A stretch of 64,000 bases of DNA from Virgibacillus natechei (GCF_026013645.1 NZ_CP110224.1:2852001-2916000), one strand, 5' to 3'. Shown: positions 16,002 to 25,793, counted from the first letter of the stretch. Made by a program: numbers and translations. The notes: generated from the letters alone by a model not told the origin.

Positions 16002-17390
16002 ATGAAAGAGACACAATTTCAAGCTCAAATAAAGAAAAAGAATTTCACTCTAACTGCAGAACAGGTCGTACTATATAAACAAAGCAAAATAATAAAAGCA
16101 ATAGATGAACAGGCTAATGATTACTATTTATTCTTTTATAAAGATTATTTCTTAACCGGAGCAAAAGCAGATGCAGTTAATATAACCGCTGACACCTATG
16201 TTCATCGCGCATTTACGAACGGTATTGTCTACAAAGGGTCGCACCCATTAGCTCAACACTTAATCCGACAGCAAAAAAACTTTCCTTTTCTTCATGTTGA
16301 ACCCATGATTAAAAAAGTACAAGAAACCTTTTCTCCAATCGAAACCACCCTTATCCATACGTTCTTTGATTCTTTCATGTCCGTTGATTCCATTAAACAA
16401 TCACTCAAAGATACATTCAAACGTTACCAGCGAAACGGCCAAACATTTGCAGCATATCAAGTGTTAAACGTTTATTTAAACTATGATCCGACAGATCGTT
16501 TTGCAATGGATATGTTTAATGGACCGCAATTTAAACAATATAAAGAAACCTATAAGGATTTGGAAAAGTTATCGAAAAAGGATCCTATTCAATTCGAGTC
16601 ACTATGTTTTGATAACTTATACCAGGACACGGAAACAGGTATACTTCTTGAATTATATATGGAGCAGAATCGCTGGATGGATGAGCTTGCGATACGAATA
16701 AACGTGCTGAAGCATTCCTTTTCGCAAGCTAACTTTACCTCTATTCAAACGATGCTTCAGCACCTGCCTAGTGAAGAACAAATGAAGCTATTACAGGAAA
16801 TCAATCAATCTTCCAACCACCCTATCGTGCAAGAGGCTTTTATAACCAATCTACTCGCATCCGGAAAACCAAATGACATGGTTACGTTCATTCTTACAAC
16901 CGATATCCTACCAAAAGAGGAACAATTAGCGACGTTGATCACACAACTTGAACAAGCCGATTATAACCATATGGCTTCTTTTTTCACGACTTCCAATAAG
17001 CGACTGCTCAACCTTAGTAACAACAACCCACAAACACTAGAGAGACTGGTTTTTCCATTTGTTTCATCCTTTCTCCAAGATTATGAGTTTAGCGAAATTC
17101 TCGATTGGTTCGCTCCCTTTCATGAAGCAGCTTTCCACCTTCCCGTTGAACAGAAACTCGTAAAAATGCAAACATTGGCTGACGATCCTGATCGGCAATT
17201 TGAGCTTGGTGAATTATATATTCACTTTAACCAATTAGAGAAATCAATTGATTGCTTTAAATGGAAAGTGGAGCTAAATCCACAAGCTTTTGAATCTGTA
17301 AAATATTTAGCTAAAATAAATAATGAATTAAATTACCAAGAAGAAGCTGCCGCCTATCAGCAGTTGCTGATCCAAATGCAGAAAAGTTAG
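16002..17390 (+). CDS. Conserved hypothetical protein with C-terminal TPR-like helices
   Basis: A 462-residue soluble protein rich in paired helices. The C-terminal part (FELGELYIHFNQLEKSIDCF followed by KWKVELNPQAFESVKYLA) reads as one to two tetratricopeptide repeats. The N-terminal ~130 residues form an alpha/beta segment I do not recognise. There are no signal or membrane segments. A protein-interaction scaffold is likely; the function is unknown. ATG 16002 has GAGGGGG 9-15 bases upstream. It lies 89 bases after the SRPBCC gene and may be co-transcribed with it. Confidence 0.75.
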   Translation: MKETQFQAQIKKKNFTLTAEQVVLYKQSKIIKAIDEQANDYYLFFYKDYFLTGAKADAVNITADTYVHRAFTNGIVYKGSHPLAQHLIRQQKNFPFLHVEPMIKKVQETFSPIETTLIHTFFDSFMSVDSIKQSLKDTFKRYQRNGQTFAAYQVLNVYLNYDPTDRFAMDMFNGPQFKQYKETYKDLEKLSKKDPIQFESLCFDNLYQDTETGILLELYMEQNRWMDELAIRINVLKHSFSQANFTSIQTMLQHLPSEEQMKLLQEINQSSNHPIVQEAFITNLLASGKPNDMVTFILTTDILPKEEQLATLITQLEQADYNHMASFFTTSNKRLLNLSNNNPQTLERLVFPFVSSFLQDYEFSEILDWFAPFHEAAFHLPVEQKLVKMQTLADDPDRQFELGELYIHFNQLEKSIDCFKWKVELNPQAFESVKYLAKINNELNYQEEAAAYQQLLIQMQKS

Positions 17391-17422
17391 TAGTAGAAAA
17401 GTTGACATTCGCTGTGTGATTT

Positions 17423-17956
17423 CTACCGAACAAATTCATGCTTTTTTACATAATAATAACGCTTCAAGCGATCATCTTGTGGGTAGGTTGATACAAAAGC
17501 AAGTTCATACCCGTTTTTCTTATATAGGTGGTGCTGTTTATCATTCGCCTCCCATGTAGCACTTACGATAAATGGCTTTTTAAAATAAGTTTTATTCATT
17601 CGATGCACTTCTTTGTACATAGAAGTGGCAACCCCTCTATCTCTATACGGAGGCGCTACTATAATAGTTTCGATTTTCAGGTTAGGCGAATAATGGATCA
17701 TCTCTCCTTTTGCGTCATCCTCTCGTAAATGGAAGAGTCCGGCTATGTGATTCGTTTCGTCATCAATAGCTAACAACATAGAGCTATCAGGCTTGAAATA
17801 ATGAGCCATCTTCTCCCGAATGGTGTTCCCTTTTTCCCATGTCCATACCGATAATTTGGGGGTAAATTCGTGCTCGACCCTCACCAAAAGATCCGTTATT
17901 TCTTCTTTTTTACCAAACGTTTCATATCGATGGATGTATGCATATGACAATCCCAT
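17423..17956 (-). CDS. GNAT-family N-acetyltransferase
   Basis: A 177-residue acetyltransferase. The acetyl-CoA-binding motif A, IIVAPPYRDRGVATSMYKEVHR (around residues 108-129), has the R/Q-x-x-G-x-G/A form, and the GNAT C-terminal HHLYKKNGYELAF follows. The substrate is unknown. The ATG at 17954-17956 overlaps the stop of the upstream permease by one base (TGATG) and has GGAGG 7 bases before it, so the two are translationally coupled. Confidence 0.83.
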   Translation of the reverse strand: MGLSYAYIHRYETFGKKEEITDLLVRVEHEFTPKLSVWTWEKGNTIREKMAHYFKPDSSMLLAIDDETNHIAGLFHLREDDAKGEMIHYSPNLKIETIIVAPPYRDRGVATSMYKEVHRMNKTYFKKPFIVSATWEANDKQHHLYKKNGYELAFVSTYPQDDRLKRYYYVKKHEFVR

Positions 17957-19020
17957 CACGACACCTCCTTCCCTTCACGCTTTCTGTTAAACCACCATTT
18001 CAAGAAAGGTGGCACACCAATCACAATTACCAAAATCCGCATTAGTTGCAGGGCGCTTACAATAGCTGGATCTCCACCGACCGTATATGCCGTTAAAACC
18101 ATCTCAATCAACCCACCTGGAGCAAGACTTAGAATCGCTGTTGGATAATCTAATGACGTAACATTTGCTAATAAAATGGCCAGACCAAACGAGGTGATGA
18201 TGAGAATGATGGCTAAACCGAAATAAATAAAACAATATTTTCCGCCTAATTTCAAATCACGAAATAAAATATTTTTCCCTAGACTCGCACCAACTACTAT
18301 TTGAGCAGCATTCATTAATACAGGAGGAACGACGCCCAATTCTGCTGGGCTAACATTCAAAATAGCTGTCAGTAAAAGCGCGCCAATAATGATTCCTGCA
18401 GGGATTTTATGACGAATGTATAACGCCCCTACTATTGGAATAATAAACCATAAATAATTCCACAACTCGACATTCGCCGCTTCTGTAACCATTTGATTCG
18501 ATGCCTGTTGACCACCTTCTATAAATACAAACATCATGAAAGCTGGGACTGTAAAAAGCACCGTAATAAGTCGTATGGTCTGAAAAATAACAACCAATCC
18601 AGCGTTGGCATTCATATCCCTGCTGGCAATCGCCATTTCAGTCAGCCCACCCGGAATAATGGAGAAAACGCTAGTAACCTTATCTACATTGACCCACCTG
18701 GAAACAAGAACGCCAAGCAAAATACTTAGTAAAATAAGCACACAGGTAAATAAAATATATGGGATGAAGTAGGGTAAGATCGTTTGGAATGTTTCTGCTG
18801 TAAAATATAAACCAAAATAAATCCCTAAAATAACGAATCCCGTATTTCGTATGGAAATCGGGATAAGCGCTTCTCGATTTGTAATACCTTGCCACAGCAT
18901 GATAAACGTTACCGCCCCTAATACCCATGGTAGAGGAAAATTTGCCAGATAAAATAAAAAGCCGCCCAGAAATGCTACTAGTCCTGTTTCGATTAATCTT
19001 GGTATTTGTCTGAATGTCAT
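17956..19020 (-). CDS. AbrB-family membrane protein (putative permease)
   Basis: A 354-residue integral membrane protein of the AbrB (putative ammonia monooxygenase) family. It is built as two similar halves of about 5 helices. Each half carries the motif GGLTEM or GGLIEM, preceded by IIP or LAP (about residues 123-128 and 300-305), which is the family hallmark. The family is unrelated to the AbrB transition regulator. The substrate is unknown. It is coupled to the downstream GNAT gene. AAGGAGT precedes the ATG. Confidence 0.8.
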   Translation of the reverse strand: MTFRQIPRLIETGLVAFLGGFLFYLANFPLPWVLGAVTFIMLWQGITNREALIPISIRNTGFVILGIYFGLYFTAETFQTILPYFIPYILFTCVLILLSILLGVLVSRWVNVDKVTSVFSIIPGGLTEMAIASRDMNANAGLVVIFQTIRLITVLFTVPAFMMFVFIEGGQQASNQMVTEAANVELWNYLWFIIPIVGALYIRHKIPAGIIIGALLLTAILNVSPAELGVVPPVLMNAAQIVVGASLGKNILFRDLKLGGKYCFIYFGLAIILIITSFGLAILLANVTSLDYPTAILSLAPGGLIEMVLTAYTVGGDPAIVSALQLMRILVIVIGVPPFLKWWFNRKREGKEVS

Positions 19021-19166
19021 GTGGAAGACTCCTTAATCTTATAAGCTATTATACATGAAATAATGTATCAGCTGCTCAAAAGGCTACTTCTAGTTTATCA
19101 GTTGCCGGCTCTTATTTGAAGGGCAGAAACAGGTATCATGAGGGATTAAGGCATGAACAACCATTC

Positions 19167-19340
19167 CTATAGATCTTCCATTTCCTCATGCTTAAACTCC
19201 ACTTCAACCATCCCCGCCGAATGCGACTGCGTAAGGCTGAAAATGAAAAATTACCGCATCCTCCCTTCGTACAAAATCAGAAAAGTTTTCAACATCCCAT
19301 AATAATACTTTCTCATCAAACCTCTCCCCCTCTAAAACGA
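19167..19340 (-). pseudogene. Frameshifted 3' remnant of a DUF3298 (RsiV-like) domain gene
   Basis: Downstream of the zinc-ribbon gene the minus strand reads, without a start, ...VLLWDVENFSDFVRRED, then AVIFHFQPYAVAFGGDG, then a stop. Supplying one base after GGDG continues the protein as EVEFKHEEMEDL and stop. The FxFxPY-x-hydrophobic-A-x-x-x-G-x-x-E pattern is the C-terminal strand of DUF3298 domains found in RsiV and related exported proteins. I read it as the end of a lost gene with a one-base deletion. The rest of 19021-19166 holds nothing recognisable. Confidence 0.5.
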
Positions 19341-21257
19341 TCACTCAATCGTACTCAAAGACACACCATCGCCATCTTCTTCAACCGTATATGTCCAGGT
19401 GTAATCATTCACTTCCTCTTCCCCGCTGGCATAAATTTCCTTGATTGTTTCATCTGTGGTTACTAACCACCGCCCGTTCGTTTCTTCAATCGTTGTAACA
19501 GTAGCGTTCAACACCTCTTGTGTCATGCCAGCTTCATCAAGGCGTTCAACTAAATCAGTTTGCATCTCATCTAACTCACTTCCGTCTTTTATATATGGAC
19601 GAACCTTGTCATAATCATTGGTATTAATTGCCTCAACCAATTGATAAACATAGTTTAGGGTTACTTCCTCAACGTTTGAGTCCGCATCTTCATCAGCTTC
19701 ATGTAATATCGCCGCACTTGCGACTTCACTATCCTGTTCTTCTGCTTCCTCACCCTGAACGGTATAGAGATCTGAATGAACTTCTAAGTCAACAGGTGCT
19801 ACCAGATCCATATTTCGAACTTGGCTTTTATCATATACGGCCCAATCATCTTCATATAAAAATTCATATCGATAAAAATCTGATTGCTCATTGGCGTCTT
19901 TATCGGTATTATCCGCGTATTGCGATACAAGAGTTTCCTCTCTGACAAGTACGCTTAAAACATAATTCCCATCGACAAATTCAAGCTCGGTATTCTCCGT
20001 ATCCATTTGCATCCCGAGCATTTGCTTATCATGAAAAGCGTCGCTATCTATATGATGGTAGTTAAATTCCTCCTCATAACTCTCCAATAAATTACTGGAT
20101 AAATAATCCACATGAGAAATATCGTTTTCCTGCCAGCCTACTAAATAACCATCAACATAATGCTGTAATGCTTCGTCTATCGTTCCCTGCAGCTCCTCAT
20201 CAATCATAAAAGATACCGGAACAGTGCGATCGGTAATCTCATGATTCGGTGTTGTCATCGTGCCCCATGGAAAATCCATTTCAACTGCCAACGCCGTTGT
20301 TCCGTCTAATGTTACCGGGCCAAATTCCGCATCAGATGAAATAGTAAAGTCAACTTCCTCATCATTCACAATAAGTCGGCTTTCCAGATCTCCTAAAGAA
20401 GGTACATCGAATTGAACATAACTAGCATCCAGATTTAAATTAACACTTTCTCCAGCATGCATTAATGTAACCTGTTCTTCCTTTACCAAATCGATCAATT
20501 CTGTTTCGCTCACTGCTTTAAATGTATGAATGCCCGGTACTAATGGCCCCAGTTCATAGCTATAATCCTTAGAATCGGCCTCTGCAACTTCTTCCTCTCC
20601 GGAAAATAACACCGTCCCATTAACATTCGTACCAAGCGTCACATATACAGGCTCAACCAACAGTTCATATGTATCATAAAATAAAAAGCCATCTCCCTCT
20701 TGCAACATCACCATTTCATTGTTTTCTGAAGAAAAGAATTGCACTATCGCCTCCTCCTTTTTCAAGGGTCGCTCCTCCCCTTCATGTAACCATTCAGCTT
20801 GATCTTGCAAAGAATCAAGAATACGCCGTGCAACTTCAGGATCTTCTTCCAAATAAGCCAAAAATCCTTCTACATCTGATCCGTCTATTTCTTCATCCGA
20901 TTCGTAAAATGATAACGTACTGGCAAGCTTTCCAGCATCCCCTTCGTGAATCGCATCTGTAAAATTATTAATCAATCGTTCCTGTGACGTGAAATGTGCT
21001 CCAATAAAATACAAGCAAATGAACAAAACTACTATCCATGAAGCTATTATCCGATTTCGCTTTTGTTTTCTGGACACTGGTTTTTTAGGTACAGATCGCT
21101 GGTCTTTATCGGATACACTAGCCTTTTTCTCTGGTTCAAAATTAGAGGAAGCGCTCTCCTTTTTCAACGAGTTAGCAGTTAAAGACGCCCCACAGTTCAT
21201 ACAAAATTTTAAATCATGATTTTCTACTTCCTGCCCACATTCTTTGCAAAATTTCAT
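19341..21257 (-). CDS. Zinc-ribbon, TcaA/YvbJ-like membrane-anchored protein
   Basis: A 638-residue protein. The N-terminal zinc ribbon has Cys4, Cys7, Cys19 and Cys22. A lysine/arginine-rich linker follows, then one membrane helix at about 68-89. The long extracytoplasmic part is extremely acidic and organised as TcaA-type repeats: a first domain after ERLINNFTDAIHEGD, tandem beta domains around TLGTNVNGT...LGPLVPGIHTFKA, and a C-terminal NTF2-like domain (LNYVYQLVEAINTNDYDKVRPYI). TcaA-type proteins are linked to cell-wall and glycopeptide responses in staphylococci. The exact role here is unknown. It is divergent from a second zinc-ribbon pair. Confidence 0.8.
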   Translation of the reverse strand: MKFCKECGQEVENHDLKFCMNCGASLTANSLKKESASSNFEPEKKASVSDKDQRSVPKKPVSRKQKRNRIIASWIVVLFICLYFIGAHFTSQERLINNFTDAIHEGDAGKLASTLSFYESDEEIDGSDVEGFLAYLEEDPEVARRILDSLQDQAEWLHEGEERPLKKEEAIVQFFSSENNEMVMLQEGDGFLFYDTYELLVEPVYVTLGTNVNGTVLFSGEEEVAEADSKDYSYELGPLVPGIHTFKAVSETELIDLVKEEQVTLMHAGESVNLNLDASYVQFDVPSLGDLESRLIVNDEEVDFTISSDAEFGPVTLDGTTALAVEMDFPWGTMTTPNHEITDRTVPVSFMIDEELQGTIDEALQHYVDGYLVGWQENDISHVDYLSSNLLESYEEEFNYHHIDSDAFHDKQMLGMQMDTENTELEFVDGNYVLSVLVREETLVSQYADNTDKDANEQSDFYRYEFLYEDDWAVYDKSQVRNMDLVAPVDLEVHSDLYTVQGEEAEEQDSEVASAAILHEADEDADSNVEEVTLNYVYQLVEAINTNDYDKVRPYIKDGSELDEMQTDLVERLDEAGMTQEVLNATVTTIEETNGRWLVTTDETIKEIYASGEEEVNDYTWTYTVEEDGDGVSLSTIE

Positions 21258-21333
21258 AGAATCCCCCCTATATGTACAACGCTTCTAATCAGAAAAACCT
21301 CTTAAGAACTCTTAAGAGGTTATAAAATTGAAA

Positions 21334-21543
21334 CTATGCTTCTTCTTTTTTGACTGCCCATACTAGAGACACAACCCAACCTACCAATGACCAGCCTAAA
21401 AATAGATTCAAAACAAAAATTGAATTAAAGTTCGTCTGTTTGCGAACTTTAGCTACGATTGAAGGAGCGAAATAAACTCCAACTGCAATAAGTATTAGTA
21501 TTAGTCCAATTAATAAAACGAGTAACTCTCCCAATGTTATCAT
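21334..21543 (-). CDS. Small membrane protein of the superinfection-immunity (Imm) family
   Basis: A 69-residue protein with two membrane helices. The segment YFAPSIVAKVRK...FVLNLFLGWSLVGWVVSLVWA matches the YFxP-A-KR-LN-FLGW-GW pattern of the phage T4 Imm-like 'superinfection immunity protein' family, common as small bacterial membrane proteins. The ATG at 21541-21543 stands one base after AGGAG, which is tight; the TTG three codons on has better spacing. Immunity to phage is the family name only; no function is proven. It lies upstream of the zinc-ribbon gene on the same strand (76 bases). Confidence 0.72.
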   Translation of the reverse strand: MITLGELLVLLIGLILILIAVGVYFAPSIVAKVRKQTNFNSIFVLNLFLGWSLVGWVVSLVWAVKKEEA

Positions 21544-21825
21544 TCTCCTATTCTTTTTTATTTTCGAACATAAAACAACGAACTTCGTGTATTCACCTAC
21601 CTTTCTATTTTTGGATACAAAACTTCTCCTATGTAATTTTCGGCAAATCATGATGTTTGGTAGTTTTTGTTAACCAGTAAAATAGTACCAATCCAAAAGA
21701 ATCATGTCAATATATACTGAAGATTTTTCAAAATACCCCTTCCAAAAATTACTTCTTTTGCTATAATATACAAGTGTAGGTAATTAGGCATGGTTGAATT
21801 TTCTTAAAAAGGGAGGGATAAGGGA

Positions 21826-23268
21826 ATGAATTATTGTACAGCATGTGGAACGAAACTGACTGCAGATCAACATTTTTGTACCGAGTGTGGTGTAAAGCAA
21901 TCACCAGCTGAAGATCATACAATTGCCGGCAAAACGACTCCTGAAAACGTACCAACACAACCTGTAGAGCAGCAGACTCGGAGTGACCGTCAACCAAGAA
22001 AACCAATGACCAAACGCACAAAAATCTTGATCGGTTTAGCCACCGGAATTATTCTATTACTTTTTGGAACCCATCAGTTTTTGTCATCCTATTTTGATCC
22101 GATGAAAGATCTACAGGCTATCGATAGTACTGTGTCTGGGAATGACATCGATGCATTCATAAATCACGTGAATGTTGTCGAATCTGCAATCCTGGATGAG
22201 GAAAGTTATTTTCACTATATACGAGATAATGAATGGGATGGAGCGAGAGAGCAATATGTACAGATTTTGGATGATCAGGAGGAGAATCCTTCGCCACTGG
22301 ATCAAACAATTCACAGCAGAGATGGCGAAAAACTTTTTACCGTTAAGACGGAGCCACTGGTTTTCGGACTTTATAGCACGTATTCATTAGAGGCAATCCC
22401 GACAAAACTGACTGTATCATCATCCATGAAAGATACAGAGATCACCGTTTCGGATAAGTCAGAAACGATCCAAGCAGAAGAACCAGAAGAATTTGCTAAC
22501 ATCTACCCTGGTACATACACAATTTCAGGTGCTGCGCAGAATGATTTTGGATCGTTCACCTACGAAAATACGATGATCATCCATGCAGCTGCAGAGCACA
22601 ATCAAGCCATAGAATTCGCGACCAATACATTTGGTTTTAACACAAACATGCCAGAAGCCACTCTTTTTGTTAATGGAAATGATACCGAATTATCTTTAAA
22701 CGAACTTGATCAATTAGGACCTTTTCCAGAAGATAGCGACATCGAAATGTATGCGGAGTGGGAAAATTCAGCTGGTACAATGATCCAATCCGAAACCGTA
22801 ACACCTGAAGACAGCAGTATGTTTGGTGGAATTTCATTTTATTTCGATGAAGCTGATTTGCAAGAAGAAACGGAGCTAGCTTCAGCGGAAATAGAAAATG
22901 ATGATGCAGGAGAAATGGTCCTGGATTTTCGAGATGCCTATGAAGATGCAGTAAATAATAAAGACTTCAATTCCATTGAACCATTCCTGAAAAGCGGCAG
23001 TGAAGTGGATGACGAATTGCGTACATACATCGGCGACCTACAAGATACAGACTATCACTATGACTTTACATCAAATGAAATTTTAGATGTTGAGGATGTC
23101 GATGAATCTACCGTTGAAGTAACAACGAACGAATTATTTACATTTACCAACCACCTCGATGATGTAACGGATTATGACCGTGAAAAAGTTTACACGGTCA
23201 TCATGGAAGATGAAACATACAAAATCACGGAAATTACGTACGAGGAGACAAATCGAGATAGACAATAG
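21826..23268 (+). CDS. Zinc-ribbon, TcaA/YvbJ-like membrane-anchored protein (second)
   Basis: A 480-residue paralogue of the divergent 638-residue protein. The zinc ribbon has Cys4, Cys7, Cys18 and Cys21. A Pro/Gln/Arg linker leads to one membrane helix (about 66-86), and then to an acidic extracytoplasmic region with a TcaA-like beta domain (LPxKLTVSSS...NIYPGTYTISG) and a C-terminal NTF2-like domain (LDFRDAYEDAVNNKDFNSIEPFL). A GGGAGGG ribosome site lies before the ATG. It is followed after 20 bases by a third zinc-ribbon gene. Confidence 0.8.
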   Translation: MNYCTACGTKLTADQHFCTECGVKQSPAEDHTIAGKTTPENVPTQPVEQQTRSDRQPRKPMTKRTKILIGLATGIILLLFGTHQFLSSYFDPMKDLQAIDSTVSGNDIDAFINHVNVVESAILDEESYFHYIRDNEWDGAREQYVQILDDQEENPSPLDQTIHSRDGEKLFTVKTEPLVFGLYSTYSLEAIPTKLTVSSSMKDTEITVSDKSETIQAEEPEEFANIYPGTYTISGAAQNDFGSFTYENTMIIHAAAEHNQAIEFATNTFGFNTNMPEATLFVNGNDTELSLNELDQLGPFPEDSDIEMYAEWENSAGTMIQSETVTPEDSSMFGGISFYFDEADLQEETELASAEIENDDAGEMVLDFRDAYEDAVNNKDFNSIEPFLKSGSEVDDELRTYIGDLQDTDYHYDFTSNEILDVEDVDESTVEVTTNELFTFTNHLDDVTDYDREKVYTVIMEDETYKITEITYEETNRDRQ

Positions 23269-23288
23269 GGACAAAGGGGAGTTTTATC

Positions 23289-24095
23289 ATGCTAGTATGT
23301 TCGAGTTGTAGCGAGAATCAAGAGTCAGGGAAATTCTGTGGCAATTGTGGGGGAAGTTTACAACCTGCCCAAGGTGACAATCAGCAACAGGGAGAAATAA
23401 ATGCTGGTACAGAACAATTTGCTGCCACCGCTGCTAAATCTCAGCCTGCACCACAAGTGGAGCCGCAAGCACAACAAACAACGGAAACGATAAAGAATGG
23501 ACTTCGTGACTATTGGGCTTATGCTCTAGGGTTAATAAAAAACCCAACTGATTCCTTCCGTTCAGGGGAGGATCACTTTATAAATGGGCTCGTTACGATG
23601 GCCTTATATGCATTGGCTTTCTCACTAAGTATTTACTTTTTTATTTCGAATTCATTTATGGGGCCACTCGATCCATCGTTCTTTGAATTCAATTTCAAAT
23701 TTACTTTAGCAATTGTTGCTTTCTTGGCAATCACTTTCGGAATTACATTTGCCATAACGAGGCTAGCCAAGAGCCAAGAATTATTTAAAACAGTCATTTC
23801 TCAGTACGGAGGATTACTTGTACCGTTTACTGCATTAAATATTGTCGCAGTAATTGGCGGTTTGGCCGGGTCTCCATTTTTAGTATTTGCGCCATTGGCT
23901 GTTTCATCTATTTTCACATTTCTATTTATACCAGTTTTGTATGTTTTCGAAAAATCATCACAAGTTAACAATCAAGGACAAAAAATCTATTTTAGCCTGA
24001 TTACCTTACTTTTTATTGGTTTAGGTTTCTATATCCTCGGCGAGGTAATCATATCAAGTATATTATCAGATCTTACAAATAGATTTCCGTTTTAA
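23289..24095 (+). CDS. Zinc-ribbon protein with a Yip1-like multi-helix membrane domain
   Basis: A 268-residue protein. The N-terminal zinc ribbon has Cys4, Cys7, Cys17 and Cys20. A Gln/Ala/Pro-rich linker (about 25-70) follows, then an amphipathic GLRDYWAYALGLIKNPTDSF segment and about five membrane helices (100-265). The layout resembles YIP1/DUF-type proteins that accompany YvbJ-like proteins. It probably forms a membrane complex with its upstream neighbour, 20 bases away (inference). AAAGGGGAG precedes the ATG. Confidence 0.75.
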   Translation: MLVCSSCSENQESGKFCGNCGGSLQPAQGDNQQQGEINAGTEQFAATAAKSQPAPQVEPQAQQTTETIKNGLRDYWAYALGLIKNPTDSFRSGEDHFINGLVTMALYALAFSLSIYFFISNSFMGPLDPSFFEFNFKFTLAIVAFLAITFGITFAITRLAKSQELFKTVISQYGGLLVPFTALNIVAVIGGLAGSPFLVFAPLAVSSIFTFLFIPVLYVFEKSSQVNNQGQKIYFSLITLLFIGLGFYILGEVIISSILSDLTNRFPF

Positions 24096-24129
24096 AAATG
24101 TAGCATTCCACAAGTTCGGAGCAGCACAG

Positions 24130-24171
24130 AAAAACCACCGTCCACTTCCCAAGGTGTGCGGTGGTTTTCTT
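24130..24171. terminator. Terminator after the zinc-ribbon pair
   Basis: AAAAACCACCG pairs with CGGTGGTTTT, with an inner CAC/GTG, giving a long stem followed by CTTTAT. It lies 35 bases after the stop of the 23289 gene. The rest of 24172-24376 is AT-rich and holds nothing I can identify. Confidence 0.8.
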
Positions 24172-24376
24172 TATAAAAAGCATAATCTCAAATGTTATAC
24201 CCAACGAGTTGTAATCACTTTTTTACGTGTGTAAAACTAGAGTCCATCTTTTCCATTCGCATGCAAATACACGAAAAGAATCCTCATGCTACCAGAATTC
24301 AGTTGATCTTTTCTATTAAAATGGTAAGTAAAATTTATTTAGTAATAGGTAACAAGCACATCGCAGGTACATACTT

Positions 24377-24799
24377 ATGAAAGGGTGTATTATCATCGCT
24401 GAAAATGAATTGAAACTAAATTTAAATTTAGAAGATATCAAACTGGTAAATCTATCGACTGAACGGAAAAAAGATGGTGGCAAGATAGATAGAACGAATC
24501 ACATTGAAATACTTGAATTTAACAAAGAACGGAACCAAATAGTTGTAGAATATACAGAAAATGTAACTGGAGCGTTAGAATTAAACTTGGCGATAGAAGC
24601 CATTTTTTCAGTCGAGGCTGAAAAGGATTTAACTGCAACACAATTGGAAGAGATTGTTAAAAAAGGGGATATCGATCATTTGGCTTACCCCCTATTAACA
24701 GAATCTACGCAAATCACTTCGTTTATAACAGGGAAAGTTCTAGGTATACCGACCATTTTCCCTCCTGTATTGGAAGATGAGACGGTTGAGGATAAATAG
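24377..24799 (+). CDS. Hypothetical protein, SecB-like fold possible
   Basis: A 140-residue soluble, acidic protein. The middle part has alternating beta-strand character (HIEILEFNKERNQIVVEYTE, LELNLAIEAIFSVE). The end reads HLAYPLLTESTQITSFITGK...PTIFPP, which resembles the C-terminal helix and PP motif of SecB-type chaperones. This is a suggestion from pattern only. The ribosome site is weak (AGGT), so the start could lie a few codons further on. A perfect terminator follows. Confidence 0.6.
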   Translation: MKGCIIIAENELKLNLNLEDIKLVNLSTERKKDGGKIDRTNHIEILEFNKERNQIVVEYTENVTGALELNLAIEAIFSVEAEKDLTATQLEEIVKKGDIDHLAYPLLTESTQITSFITGKVLGIPTIFPPVLEDETVEDK

Positions 24800-24822
24800 T
24801 CGCCATCGTAATTAAATTTAAG

Positions 24823-24857
24823 CTGTTAGACCTTATATAAGGTCTAACAGTTTTTTT
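24823..24857 (+). terminator. Rho-independent terminator
   Basis: CTGTTAGACC (24823-24832) pairs perfectly with GGTCTAACAG (24841-24850) and is followed by seven T. It ends the SecB-like gene. Confidence 0.92.
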
Positions 24858-25097
24858 CATATAGGAAGCATGGGGACGATTCGCTTGCTCCCTTCGCCAA
24901 CCAACCAAATAAATGAATAGGACAAATTGCCCAATACATACGTATATATCAGGAGACTGCCGATGTGGTAAGGCGGGTAGCCAGGATCGCTGCTGGGATT
25001 TTGGGTATGCTTATCGGATTTGCTGTAGGGGAAGTTATTACTATTACTAGAGGAAGCAAAAGCCCCATTCCATGCTTCCTCCTGAGGGAGCGTTTCG

Positions 25098-25793
25098 ATG
25101 AAAAATTTCTTCAAAAGCAACAAGCTATGGATGGTTATAAGCGCGCTTTTTTTAGTATCAATTGCTTTCACTGGAGTTTTTGCATCGGCGAGCACAAAGA
25201 TAAATGAGGAAAAAGTGAGCTATAATGATCTGGTTGCTATGATTAGCGAACTGGAAACAAACATAAGCGAACTTGAGGAGGAGGAAGCTGAGGAGCAAGA
25301 TAAACTCGCAGAAAAACAATCAGAAGTTAAAGCCATGCAATCCGAGGTTGAGGAAGCAACTGCGATGATCGGTGAAAAGGAGAAAATACAAGGGGAAATT
25401 GATAGCCTGCAGGGAGATTTTGATGAGAAACAGACGGAGCTTGAGGAAAATTTAGATGAGAAGGAAACAGAATTAGACGAAATAACTGTGAACATTGAAA
25501 AGAAGCAATCGGAACTGGAGCAGCTAGAGACAGGTATTGCCAAGAAGAAAGAGGATCCAATTGAGCTCATTTCAGGGACTTTTATTGTTGGTTCTGATGT
25601 ACCGCCCGGGCGTTATCAAGCGACGAATGTAGGTCAAGGCTCTAATTTTGTCGTATATAGTTCTAGTGGATCACTCAAGGTCAATACGATACTTGGTGAT
25701 GACTGGGGCAGTGGTGATCACGTGTTTTTTGCTGAAGAGGGGGATCAAATTGAAACAGCAGCACCAGTTCAACTGATCCCAGTAGAGGAATAA
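25098..25793 (+). CDS. Exported coiled-coil protein with C-terminal beta domain
   Basis: A 231-residue protein. An N-terminal signal or anchor segment (basic KNFFKSNK, then a hydrophobic stretch to FASAS at about 32) is followed by a long Glu/Lys/Gln-rich coiled coil (about 40-155). The compact C-terminal domain begins ISGTFIVGSDVPPGRYQATN. That domain, with the pattern VG-x-D-x-PxGxY...EEGD-x-I, recurs in many secreted Firmicute proteins of unknown function. No strong ribosome site is visible (GAGGGAG 9-15 bases before). The 24858-25097 interval upstream holds a doubtful frame and an 11-base inverted repeat, AGGAAGCATGG/CCATGCTTCCT. Confidence 0.75.
   Translation: MKNFFKSNKLWMVISALFLVSIAFTGVFASASTKINEEKVSYNDLVAMISELETNISELEEEEAEEQDKLAEKQSEVKAMQSEVEEATAMIGEKEKIQGEIDSLQGDFDEKQTELEENLDEKETELDEITVNIEKKQSELEQLETGIAKKKEDPIELISGTFIVGSDVPPGRYQATNVGQGSNFVVYSSSGSLKVNTILGDDWGSGDHVFFAEEGDQIETAAPVQLIPVEE

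Noticed and set aside
24965..25207. 80-codon frame starting with a hydrophobic segment (RVARIAAGILGMLIGFAVGE)
   Set aside because: The first 25 residues look like a membrane helix, but the remainder runs out of frame into the start of the well-supported exported protein at 25098. The ribosome site is poor. At best a decayed gene start.
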